This document shows, in pieces, positions 31,274-41,028 of a stretch of DNA of 64,000 nucleotides. Origin of the DNA: Misgurnus anguillicaudatus (Eukaryota; Chordata; Actinopteri; Cypriniformes; Cobitidae); NCBI RefSeq assembly GCF_027580225.2, contig NC_073352.2, forward strand, positions 4,776,501 to 4,840,500. The letters run 5' to 3'. The notes beneath the pieces were generated by a model. That model saw only the letters and a list, made by a program, of their open reading frames with translations. It was not told the DNA's origin and ran no database searches. A program made the position numbers and the translations under genes. Numbering within the stretch: the stretch's first letter is position 1; each line of letters opens with the position of its first letter.

Positions 31274-32312
31274 TTAGACTAAGCAGTAAGTGCACAGTTT
31301 ATTTTGAATGTTTATAAAGAATATGGCATGCAGTTGCCTCAAAGTTATAAAACATTAAAAAACTTCGATGCAAAGTCGAATTAACATTAATAATCATAAT
31401 TATTTTTTGTAATTTTACCCGATTTATTTATGCAGCTAAAATACTAGCCGTTAGACTAAGATTTAACGGATATGAAATGCACAAATGAAATAGGATTCGC
31501 TGTATAGCTGCCAGTTTCACCAACTCCATCACCCAAAATATATTTTTTAAATAGTTTCTTAATCCTGTAGCATTTAATAGTTCGCAGCTGATGTCCCTTT
31601 GGAAAACATAATTAAAAATCTAACAACCATCAATGTAATGATGTCTAATTATGTAAATGTTTTATTCTTTAAATATAAAAATATTTGCCTAATTAAACAC
31701 GGAGTGTATTGCATTTTTTTTACAAATATTTAGTTATATAGACTACAATGTAAGCTTTTATGAAAGTGATGGCCCCTAGTGGAGTCATGTGGGATACAGT
31801 AAAGCTAAGAGTGCTCCAGACCAACCTTCCGAACGAAAGACTTACAGGAGTGATACGTAACTAAGAACGTTTCGGGAAACACGTATTAGCGATAAGGTAC
31901 AGCTTAAGGTACAACTTAAGAACGACGTAGCGTTAAGGTAGTTTCGGAGAACGCAGCCCTGGATTATGATTTTTCCCATAATTGAGCAACCCTAGCTTTG
32001 ACATTTCCTTGCACCAGAGAGGCTATTAGCACGCAGAGGGTTAAAACCAGCGAGTCTCGTGTCCTGGCACGCAGGACATTTTAAGCGCCTGATGACGTGC
32101 TCGGATATAATATCAGTTTTAGGAAGGTTGCGGTCATGACGGTGTTGCTCTTGTCCTTTTGTGTCCACCAATCAAGTGACTTGTCATAATAAGTAAAAAA
32201 GAAAAAAAATATATAGTAAACTACTGCCCTGCTCCCCGATACTATCGTGTATCGCCGATCTCACAGGCTGACGATAGGACGATCTCAAAATGGGGCATAT
32301 CGCCCAACAATA

Positions 32313-32473
32313 CGCCTTAGAGCCCGTTGCCTGCTTTGAACCGGAGGTTTCTTTGCGCTGGTGGCTTGCGGTGGAGCATCTAGCTCGTTGCCGGATAGAT
32401 AAAGCTCGATCTCGGACATAGCTGTATGATGCAGTCTATCTGAAAGCAATCTCCTATCCGAAAACAATCTCAA
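32313..32473 (-). pseudogene. N-terminal protein of the recombinase element, 5-prime part
   Basis: The frame begins at 32473 (MRLFSDRRLL, with an internal Met at MSEIELYLSGNE) and runs to the hAT target duplication at 32313-32320. It continues in frame on the other side of the hAT at 26676. It is basic and Pro-rich near the cut (KKPPVQSRQRALRR). No domain is recognised. It was probably the first coding segment of the element that carries the tyrosine recombinase. Confidence 0.55.
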
Positions 32474-32681
32474 TAGACTGAGGTAGGTAGGATGTCTGTA
32501 TATGTAGTGTTTGACTGATTACCAAATTAGATGCACCTGTGCCTGATTAGTTAATTATCTGATCGTGCTCCTCCCGAACCTTGTTAATAAAACATCATTT
32601 GATAAAACATCTCAGACATCGATGGAAATCAAACTTCAATAAAAACTTTTATTTATAATAACTATGTCACAGTGAAATCCA

Positions 32682-32946
32682 TGTCATGTTTTGTGTCTGT
32701 CCTGATTACGTCACCTGGACAATTCATTGATTCCTCATCACACCTGCACATCATTAGTCTGTCTGTATTTATACCCCTGTTCGTGTTGTACTTATTTGCC
32801 GGATGATTGTCGCTGATGTCATGTTTGTTTCCAGTGTTTCAGTCATTCTTTTTACCCGCCCGTGTTGTTCCTCGTGTTTGATTTCATGTTATTTATATTA
32901 AATGTTACCCTTTCGTGTGTCCTTACTCGTGTTCCCGTTCGTGACA
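32682..32946 (+). mobile_element. Gypsy-like 5-prime LTR remnant
   Basis: It starts TGTCATGTTTTG and ends TTCGTGACA, a TG...CA long terminal repeat of about 265 bases. GAATTATCCGGCCAGTGAAGG follows, in the style of a Gypsy leader. The downstream internal part (32947 to about 33330) is GC-rich and has no intact gag. No second LTR is present, so this is a 5-prime fragment. Confidence 0.5.
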
Positions 32947-33341
32947 GAATTATCCGGCCAGTGAAGGACGCAGCGGGTTCGAGGGTCGGATCTCGGATCG
33001 ATTCTGGAGATTCCCCTGCTGGTAGAGTCGTCTGGGTCGGTTCCTGAGAGGTCCACCACTATGCTCGTTTTGGGGCTCGAGAACGTACGCCACGCTCAAT
33101 TTTTCCCCGGGGTGGTCGCCACCGTGGAGGAGCCCCTTTCCTCGGGATGGTGGGAGTCGATCACTAGGACGACCAGATCCCCGTCGGTTCCCAGGAGGGT
33201 GGAGGGTTTTTTCTGCATTAAAAGGTGTAAATGTCGTAAGTGCAGAAACAATGCCAACTGAGGTGGAAAATGTTTGCAGTTGTTTGTGTTGTTTACATTA
33301 CATGCACGTATGCGTCGATTGCAAACAAAACAATAGGTTAC

Positions 33342-33690
33342 TTTCGTAACCCCGGTTCTCTGAAACATTGAGTGGAGAGATCCACCTATGGGAAGGGCAT
33401 CCGTACCTGACCTCTACAGAAGCATCCAATTGCACCAAGTCTGGCTAGACAGACAGAAGCGCGCAGCCAATGCCAGGTAAGACCACACCCTCTTACCTGC
33501 TGGCATATAAGGCCACTGCGCGCTGCTCCTCCTCAGTAAGTGTATTCGCTTCTCGTGCTGCAAGCGGGGCAAAGCTGGTGGATCTCTCCACTCGATGTTT
33601 CAGAGAACCGGGGTTACGAAAGTAACCTATTGTTCTCTTTCATCATCTCGTGTTCGAGATCCACCTATGGGAGAGACATGGACAGCTCCC
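33342..33690. repeat. DIRS-2 terminal repeat and internal complementary region
   Basis: TAGGTTACTTTCGTAACC (about 33345-33362), plus the following CCGGTTCTCTGAAAC, recurs inverted at about 33600-33634. GCATCCGTACCTGACCTCTA (33407-33426) recurs inverted at about 42380-42395. The segment can fold as a long hairpin. Confidence 0.8.
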
Positions 33691-33998
33691 CGATTGCCCA
33701 ACACACTCGCAGTGAGGTATGACAGCCAGTATAAAAAATGGAACGGTCACCCCCGGGGGGGCGGTGCCCGACACGTCCCATAATAATGTGCCCCACGCAC
33801 ACACACAATTGGCTGTGGTGCGCATGCAAGGCAGAAATTATGTAAAAAGCACACCCTAGGGAAACCCATAAATGCAAAAAACAAAGTAGGGCAGAGATGT
33901 GAATGCATGCTTGGTAACATAAACGAGCTCAAAACCCGTATGCGCTTTGTTCCTACTATAAAGACAACAGTAGGAAAAAGGTGTGCAGCAGTGAAGGG

Positions 33999-35219
33999 CT
34001 ATGATGACCCTACACCCATAACGGAATGTGCTACTGAGGTTTTAGTAACATCCAACCGATAATAACGCACGAATGTGTGGGGAGAAGCCCGGCTCGCAGC
34101 AGAACAGATGTCCTGCAGTGACACTCCCCTAAACAAAGCCCAAGAGGTGGCCACGCCCCTCGTAAAATGAGCTCTGATATTCCCAGGTGGTTGCACTCCC
34201 TTCGATTCGTATGCCAAGGCAATCGCGTCCACAAGCCAATGTGAAAGACGTTGCTTAGATACGGGATTCCCTCTGTGAGGGGGCGTCCATGAGATAAAGA
34301 GCTGGTCGCTCTTCCGGAAAACCCTAGTCCTGTCGATATACGTCTGTAATGCACGAACAGGACATAGAGCATTAAGCCTCTGATCCTCCGCAGAGGAAAA
34401 AGGTGGAGGGTGAAAAGCGGACAGCTTCAGCACCTCCGATGTGAACGCAGGGAAGCACTTAGGCATAAATGCTGTGTTAGGTTTAAGAAAAACCTTTTCT
34501 CCATTCAGAGAGAATTTAGTGCATGAAGGGTGTACAGAAAATGCATGCAGTTCGCTAACATGTTTTGCTGATGTTAGAGCCAAGAGCAGAGCTACCTTAA
34601 AAGACAGCAGCTTCAAGGAAATAACACCCAGGGGCTCAAAGGGGTATTGAGACAGGGCGTCCAGCACCATGGAGAGGTCCCATTCAGGGACAGACTTCCT
34701 GATGACTGGCAAAGAGCGACGGGCACCCTTCATAAATCTGCAGATTAAAGGGTGCTGCCCGACAGTAGAGCCATCAAACCCTACGTGACAAGCAGAAATA
34801 GCCGCCAGGTAAACCTTAATTGTGGAAAAAGACCTGCCTTTATCCATAAGGTTTTGTAAGAAACGCAAAATCTCAGGGACTGAGCACTGATAAGATATGA
34901 GATCGTGCTCATTACACCACCCTTCAAACACTTGCCACTTACAACCATATAAGGACCGTGTAGAAACGACTCTGGCATTTTGAATAGTAGCAATTACGCG
35001 CGGATGTAATCCCAGCGCGTTTAAGTTTGTCCTCTCACGGGCCAAACCCAGAGAGCCACCCTGTCCGGGTGTGGGTGATAAATTTCCCCGTTCGCTTGAA
35101 ACAACAGGTCTGTGCGGAGGGGGAAGGGCCACGGCTGGGCATATAGCAGAGGAATTATTTCTGCCAACCACTGAGCTTTGGGCCACCTGGGTGCCACCAG
35201 AAGGAGAGACAAGCCTCTC
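33999..35219 (-). pseudogene. DIRS-2 tyrosine recombinase, catalytic Arg replaced
   Basis: A frame of about 400 residues with no stop until 33999. Its first 60 or so codons overlap the methyltransferase-like tail in another frame. The recombinase region has YGCKWQVFEGWC and TIKVYLAAISACH, then the catalytic domain. The first catalytic position reads SAKHVSELHA, where the intact DIRS has SAKRVGELHS, so the active-site Arg is His. HFTRGVATSW (His, Arg) and TFVRYYRLD (Tyr) are kept. It is open but probably inactive. The frame is entered from the hAT 35220-37144, so its original start lies beyond that insertion. Confidence 0.85.
35021..35219 (-). pseudogene. DIRS-2 methyltransferase-like domain, C-terminal tail
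   Basis: It reads LLLVAPRWPKAQWLAEIIPLL and ends near LWVWPV, in register with LLIAPKWPKRHWF and LWVWPL of the intact DIRS. It continues the domain at 37145-37361 across the hAT insertion. The frame overlaps the recombinase frame, as in the intact copy. Confidence 0.75.
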
Positions 35220-37144
35220 CAGGGGCGTCACTAGGCTCATTTTAGGGGGGCTTCAGCCCCCCTAAAATTCTGTCCAGCCCCCCTAAAAAAATATTTGATA
35301 CATTAATTTGTGATCGCTTCAGTCCCCTATAAAAACTCTTTAGAAAAGGTGGCATGCTGCGTCAAGTTTCGGCTCCTCCCCTGATCTGAGTCAGCATGGA
35401 TTTAGCGCGTTTTTCAATCCGCAGGGGGGCCGAGCAGAGCGAACATCAGTAGTACAGGGCGGACTGGCCATCTTGACCTGGCGGCTGTTCTAACCTGCCG
35501 TGCAGTCAGCTCAGGTTGACATGTAAAATAATATGATATGAATGAATGTCAGTCAGTCTGACCTACGAGTCAGTCAGTCGCGGTGAGAAAAGGCCACCAC
35601 ATGACCAAACGGCGGCAACCCACTGCTTTTTGGCTTTATCTAACAAATATGCAGCGCAAAGGAGACGCAGAGAGAGACAGACGCAGCGAGATGCTGAAAA
35701 ATCAATCACAGAAATATTCGCCAAGAAGGGAGCAGGTCAGTCAAGTTACCAGTAAAAGCACGCATCTATATTGCTTATTAACGTTACAGGTTTTTAAGTC
35801 AGGTGCTGGCGTAATGCATTGCTTTACAGTTGTTGTACTGAACGCATCAGGCAGATCATTTCATGCAGCGAAATACCAGGTTATTGTGAAGTGTATCCTT
35901 TTATAAAACTAGTTTTTTTTGTGTGTGGAAAAACTGGATCAAACGTGCAAATCGAGCTTTTAATGGGCAATTCACCTTATATTTGCAGTAAAATAACTTT
36001 TTTAAAATCTAACAATATAAGTAAAGTATAGCTTATTAAATATGTTTGTTTCATTTCATTTAAAATATTAATATTTCAACATTTGAACTCCTTCCTTTTA
36101 AAAAGTGTAAGGCACCTGTGTATTTGTCTTTGGCATTGTGTATTCCTAGTAAGTTTTTGAGGGTTCAACGTGGTATTTTTAATATTAGCTTGGCTTGGTT
36201 TACTTACCTATCTTAACATTTTTAACAATACTAAAACGTATCAACAAGTAAAATAAAATAAAACAACAAGTAAAAGAAAAAAGTTTTGATTAAACTATAT
36301 CAGAAAGTAGTAAGTACCCATCCAGATTGTTTTATCTATTGTGGTAGCCCTTGCTTATAAAAAGGTTGGAGACCCCTGACCTACAGTATAGACATAGGGG
36401 CTGTTTCCCAAACAGGGCGTAAGTCTAGTTCAAGACTAAAATGCCTGTTTGAGTTTTAGTTCTTAACTAAAAGTAGCTTGCACTAACATATCTTTAAATA
36501 CATCAGTCACATTGTTTTTTCTCAAGATGCACACCTGTACTATTTTTGTACGGTATGCTTGTAAAAACTACATAAACATCCAAATATAACTAAGGCCTTG
36601 TCCTGGCTTAATCTAAACCCTGTCCTGAAAACCAAATCATACTGCATCTTGACAACTCAGTATTAAGGTAGATCACTTGTTGGTCATTCCCCTTTTCTAT
36701 ATTTTAGATCTGTATAATTCCCAGATTTACACAGTGGCTATCAACTAATAATATTAACCTATAAGATTAGCAAATCCGATGTTTACATGTATGTTAACAC
36801 ACACATTTATCTTATTTTCTGGTTAAAAGTTTATTTTGTCAAAAAAATCCTTGGCTAAGGTTTCTATGTGAGCATAGAAATGCAAACAGTAAAATGATGT
36901 GTTTGTACTGGAAATATGTATATGTATTTGCACAGTGAATAATGAATCAGGAAGTCTTCAGTGAAAATCTCCATTCCCAAATGAAAATTTTCTAGTCCCA
37001 TATATGACACACGGGGAATACAATGGAATAGTGGATTCCAATAAGGTTAGTAGTATACAACCTAATAGTTAAATAATATTTTTTTAATCATACCCTTACT
37101 GGGGGCTGTGCCGCCCTAAAATGAAAATCCTAGAATCGCCCCTG
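35220..37144. mobile_element. hAT-type element inside the DIRS-2 methyltransferase-like domain
   Basis: The perfect 8-bp duplication AGCCTCTC (35212-35219 and 37145-37152) flanks ends CAGGGGCGTCACTAGG and the inverted CAGGGGCGATTCTAGG. Subterminal GGCTTCAGCCCCCCTAAAA-type sequence has its inverse near the right end. No transposase frame is recognised (35546-36031 holds only short frames). It carries a family X MITE at 36397-36635. Confidence 0.92.
36397..36635. repeat. Interspersed inverted-repeat MITE, family X, copy 3
   Basis: It runs from GGGGCTGTTTCCCAAACAGGG to AAACCCTGTCCTGAAAACC, with inverse ends. It aligns with 7631-7861 and 12541-12764. It inserted in the hAT 35220-37144. Confidence 0.7.
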
Positions 37145-37622
37145 AGCCTCTCTCTCTCACTCTGGACAGTGTGGGAATTATAAGGCACAGAGGGGGGAAA
37201 GCGTACAGCAACACTTCGGGCCATGGGTGGGCCAGTGCATCCACCCCGAGGGGTGCGTCCGAGTCCTTTAGCGAGAAGAACATAGGACAATGGGCATTTT
37301 CGTGCGAGGCGAACAGATCTACGGTTGCCTGTCCGAATCGCCTCCATATCGCACACACCACTTGTGGGTGGAGCCGCCAGTCCCCGTAAAGAGGGTTTCC
37401 CCTTGACAGAAGATCCGCGCCCCTGTACAGAATGCCCGGAACATGAGTCGCGCGTAACGACAGAAAAAAAAACCTTGCTCCACACTAACAGCTTGTGAGC
37501 TAGATTGTGGAGTTTCGATGAGCGCACACCGCCCTGGCGATTGATGTATGCCACAGCTGTAGTATTGTCGCAGCAAACGAGCACGTGATGCCCCTGCAGA
37601 CGCGGCAGAAAATGATTCAGAG
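37145..37622 (-). pseudogene. DIRS-2 RNase H (C-terminal) and methyltransferase-like domain
   Basis: It starts after the hAT 37623-39357 with the RNase H motif VCCDNTTAVAYINRQGG. After a shift, VDLFASHENAHCPMFFS, VDALAHPWP and YAFPPLCLI give the methyltransferase-like domain, the same layout as the intact DIRS, including AFPPL in place of NPPY. It is cut at 37145 by the other hAT. At least one frameshift separates the two domains. Confidence 0.82.
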
Positions 37623-37868
37623 TAGGGCTGCACGATTAATCGTATTTTTATCATGATAACGATATGCGTGCCCCACGATTCATTAATGACAATCGTCGCA
37701 ATTAATGTGCAAAGACCAAACACAAAGCAGACGGTCTAGAATCAAGCAATGTGTTTGTTATAGGCAGAGTCAGAGTAAACGGAGTGTTTCTTTGCAAGCG
37801 CAGTCTGTGTTATGGTAGAAATACGTTAGCATCACAAGATTTACAGTCATTCACATTGAACGAATATA

Positions 37869-38170
37869 ATGGCAGAGCAACAAGAAGAAAGTGCAGAAAA
37901 AAAGGGTCATATAGGCCTATTGTTTGGATATTTCGGATTGGAGGAAAGTGATGTTGATCAAGTAAGTTACGAGTCTTGTGCAAACTGTGCTCCTGTTCCG
38001 TCCAAACGTGAAATATCAAGAGTTTCAAAAGCTGAAGACACAAGCCGCAACCATAAAAAAAATCCCAGACATCCACGACACAAACAACAATAACGGATCG
38101 CGTATCCTGTAAGTTAGCCAAGGATATGTTTCCAATAAGCACCGTGAGCAGCAAGGGGTTTAAAAAAAAG
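37869..38170 (+). pseudogene. hAT transposase N-terminal remnant (BED-type)
   Basis: It begins MAEQQEESAEKKGHIG and LFGYFGLEESDVDQ, in the style of the N-terminal tryptophan/tyrosine block before a BED zinc finger, with a degraded Cys region (CANC) and a His-rich end. A shifted frame at about 38090-38160 reads LAKDMFPISTVSSKGFKK, matching the conserved AKDMxPxSTVxxxGF block of ZBED-type hAT transposases. Several frameshifts; the catalytic part is missing. Confidence 0.7.
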
Positions 38171-38247
38171 TATTGCCACATAAAAGGCATATCATAGGCA
38201 TTTTTTATTCAAAAATGTTTTGTTTTTATTTCAGTTTAATTCTAATT

Positions 38248-38249
<2 letters not shown>

Positions 38250-38319
<70 letters not shown>
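38250..38319. repeat. (TA)n microsatellite
   Basis: About 35 uninterrupted TA units. Their length is likely to vary between individuals. Confidence 0.97.
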
Positions 38320-38323
<4 letters not shown>

Positions 38324-39357
38324 GCCCTGCATTTCAGCCTTTTTACGCACCTCGGGTCGCGTTTCGGACCAATTTTAACATCACAGGCCTCTGGATTTTT
38401 TTTAGGCTTCTCCACCTTTTTATATTTTAATTTAATTAAAAGAAACGTTGAGACATTGATAAATTGTAAAAGAAAGACATTTAACCTATCGCACGAGTCC
38501 ACTACGCACATTCACAATGCACCTGTTGCAACAGTGTTTAGTGTCTCCGCCAGCAGCAGGACATTCAGCACATCGGGGAATATATGGAGAACTAAATTAA
38601 AACCTTAAATACTGTGCATAATCTATAAAAGACTGATGCATAGCGAATGTGTAAGGTAAGGCAACCTGCATGTTTATTTCGTTTCATGTTTATTTCGTTT
38701 TGTTTTGATTCATTATTTTTCTGCACCTCGTCGCGCCTGCGAGCAACAGAGCAGCCTCCCTCCGCTTAGTGTGTTGATAATAAACATTTAAACTAACATT
38801 GTTATATGCTGAAAATATATATTTTATATAGATGTTATTGTAGGCAAGTGAAGTGTTGATTTGAGAGGCCCATTTGATGAAACAAGTCGTCAACATGACG
38901 TTAGCTGTCGGACACCGCTTGGTCATTATCAAAAACCTTTATTTAAAATAAATAAAAGATAATATATAATATAAGATTTTATAATTTTGACGGTTAAAAC
39001 TGAACTGCTTTAAATGCTGCAAGAGTAGTACAGCTGTAAGGAATCTGTGTAAGGAGTTATTTTTGTTATTTATGCGGATTTCTTTTGCAAAATCTATGCT
39101 GAATTTTGCGGGATTATTTTAAATGTTTTAAAAAGATCTAAGAGAATGGAAGCTGTGGATATTACAAAACAATAAAATATTTTATAATATAGGCCTATAA
39201 AATATATATAATATTTTATACATGGCTGTAAAGTGTAATAAAAATACTGAAGTAAATAAAAGTTCTTCACTAAAAGAATGATCGTATTTTTAATCGTGAT
39301 CAAAAGTTTGAGCAAAACAATCGTGATCATCATTTTTCCTGTAATCGTGCAGCCCTA

Positions 39358-40428
39358 ATTCAGAGCTTTCCATATGGTAAGGAGCTCCAAATAATTTATG
39401 TGCGCTGAACGGAGAATGTTCGGCCACAGCCCGTTCACCGTTCTGCCCTCCTGGGTTGCACCCCACCCCGTTAGGGACGCATCTGTCGTCACGACTTTTC
39501 GCAGCATAACTGTCCCCAAGGGAGTCCCCTGTGCGTAAAAGTCTGCGTTCCTCCATTTCATGAATGGTCTCATTCTCAGGAGACCCAGGGGCAAAACCTG
39601 AATGGCTGAGGCCATAAGACCCTGTAATCTGAGGCATGAACGATACTGCACTCTCTCTCCCTCTCTGAACTGTGACACACAATTCATTAAAGTGCGGACG
39701 CGCTCCTGAGAAAGATGCGCTCGCATGGAGACCGAGTTCAGTGCCAACCCCAGAAAGATCACACTCTGACTGGGTGTGAAATTGCTTTTGTTCACATTCA
39801 CTCTGAAACCCAGGGACGTGATATGAGAGAACAGACGGTGGGTTTCCCACAGCACTTTCTGTTTCGACTCGGCTACGATGAGCCAATTGTCTATGTATGT
39901 CAAAATCCGTAGACCTGACATTCTTAGAGGGGCAAGAGCCGCCTCCGTGCACAGACAGAACGTCCGAGGGCTGAGAGAGAGACCGAAAGGAAGAACCGTG
40001 AATTCGTAACATATGTTCTGATATGCAAAACGCAGAAACTTCCTGTGAGGCGGATAAATGCTTATGTGGAAAAAAGCATCTTTCAGATCGACTGAGGTGA
40101 ACCAGTCATTCTGTTTTATGGCTCGGGCCAGAGAACCGTGGGTTAACATTCTGAAATTGTATTTCCTTAAATGTTTGTTAAACACTCGGAGGTCTAAGAT
40201 AGGGCGGAGAGAGCCGTCCTTCTTTGGAACCAGGAAATAACGAGAATAAAAACCCTGATTTATCAGATCGGGGGGCACCACCTGAATCGCTCCCTTTATT
40301 AAGAGAGAGGAGATTTCCTCTGTCAGAATGTGAGCGGAATTCTCCACTGTGTGAGAGAAAAGAATACCGTTGAAAAGCGGGGGTTTTCTTACAAACTGTA
40401 GTCTGTAACCCTGCGTGATTGTTCTCAT
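39358..40428 (-). pseudogene. DIRS-2 reverse transcriptase and start of RNase H
   Basis: An open frame of 357 codons: FYSRYFLVPKKDGSLRP, TSVDLKDAFFHIS (first catalytic Asp), LPFGLSLSPRTF, then YIDNWLI where the intact copy has YLDDWLI, so the second Asp of the YxDD box is Asn. RNase H begins with VVTTDASLTGWGA and YLELLTIWKALN and is cut by the hAT at 39357. The loss of the active-site Asp predicts a dead RT. Upstream, 40429-41028 holds frames without clear homology to the intact element. Confidence 0.88.
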
Positions 40429-41028
40429 TACCCTACAGTCCGCCAGGCTGGCTCGTGACTCGCGAGAGTCCCCGCCAGAGCTGGGGACGCGCAGCTCATA
40501 TCATGAGCGCCCGGTTGACTCATTTGTGATGCAATGGCGCCATCTAGTGGACAAACAAGGGGCGACATGCGTGGGTTCAGAGAGGGGTTTTCTCTCTGTA
40601 GAGAGATGTGCTCTCTCTGAAACGAATTCATATGATTCGTTTGTTTTATTGTGTTTTGGGTATTTTTTTGTGTGTTTGGTGTTGGGAAACACTTGGGCCG
40701 AAGCCTTTATTTGTTGGGTGAGGGGAACAATGTATGTGCTTAGTGTACATTTCCTCACAACTGACCCCCTGAACGTGGGGGGAAAACACACGTCCACCGA
40801 ACACACGGGCTGGGCAGCCTCTTCAGGGGGGTGGTCGGCCCCTCCGTGAAAAAACCTCCGTCTCTTGGACGGGAGCTCTGGGGAGAAAAGAGAGTCCAAA
40901 GGGCTTGTGGCCCGTGAACAAGGACCCCGCGACCCCAACAGTTGAACATCAGGCCGGCCGCATTCGTTTCGGGACATTGGGGGTCGGGTTAGGGGGTTTC
41001 CCAGCTGCAGCAGCGGCGGGGGGTGGTT

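Larger units (their letters stand above)
27558..31959. mobile_element. Inverted-repeat element (Harbinger-like ends), host of a second insertion
   Basis: The left end GGGTGCGTTCTCCGATAACG and right end TTTCGGAGAACGCAGCCC are inverted repeats with small differences, and related motifs (TTAAGGTA, ACGTGTGTTCTCCGA) recur internally. The target duplication is unclear. Without the 2.9-kb inner element it would be about 1.5 kb. No transposase was found. Confidence 0.6.
26677..32312. mobile_element. hAT-type element enlarged by nested insertions
   Basis: The target duplication CGCCTTAG is perfect (26669-26676 and 32313-32320). The ends TAGGGTTGTGCCGATA and the inverted TATTGTTGGGCGATAT are imperfect inverted repeats. 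Subterminal sequence around CGATAGTATCGTGTATCG recurs at both ends (26693-26712 and 32241-32257). It contains the elements 27558-31959 and 28340-31273. Its own transposase was not recognised. A short TTA microsatellite lies at 26783-26806. Confidence 0.88.
37623..39357 (+). mobile_element. hAT element inside DIRS-2 RNase H, with transposase remnant
   Basis: The perfect 8-bp duplication ATTCAGAG (37615-37622 and 39358-39365) flanks 16-bp terminal inverted repeats TAGGGCTGCACGATTA. The interior holds a BED-finger-like transposase remnant (37869-38170) and a 70-base TA microsatellite. It is too short (1.7 kb) for a full transposase. Confidence 0.93.

Noticed and set aside
38242..38511. Minus-strand frame with a long IYIYIY stretch
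   Set aside because: It is the translated (TA)n microsatellite.
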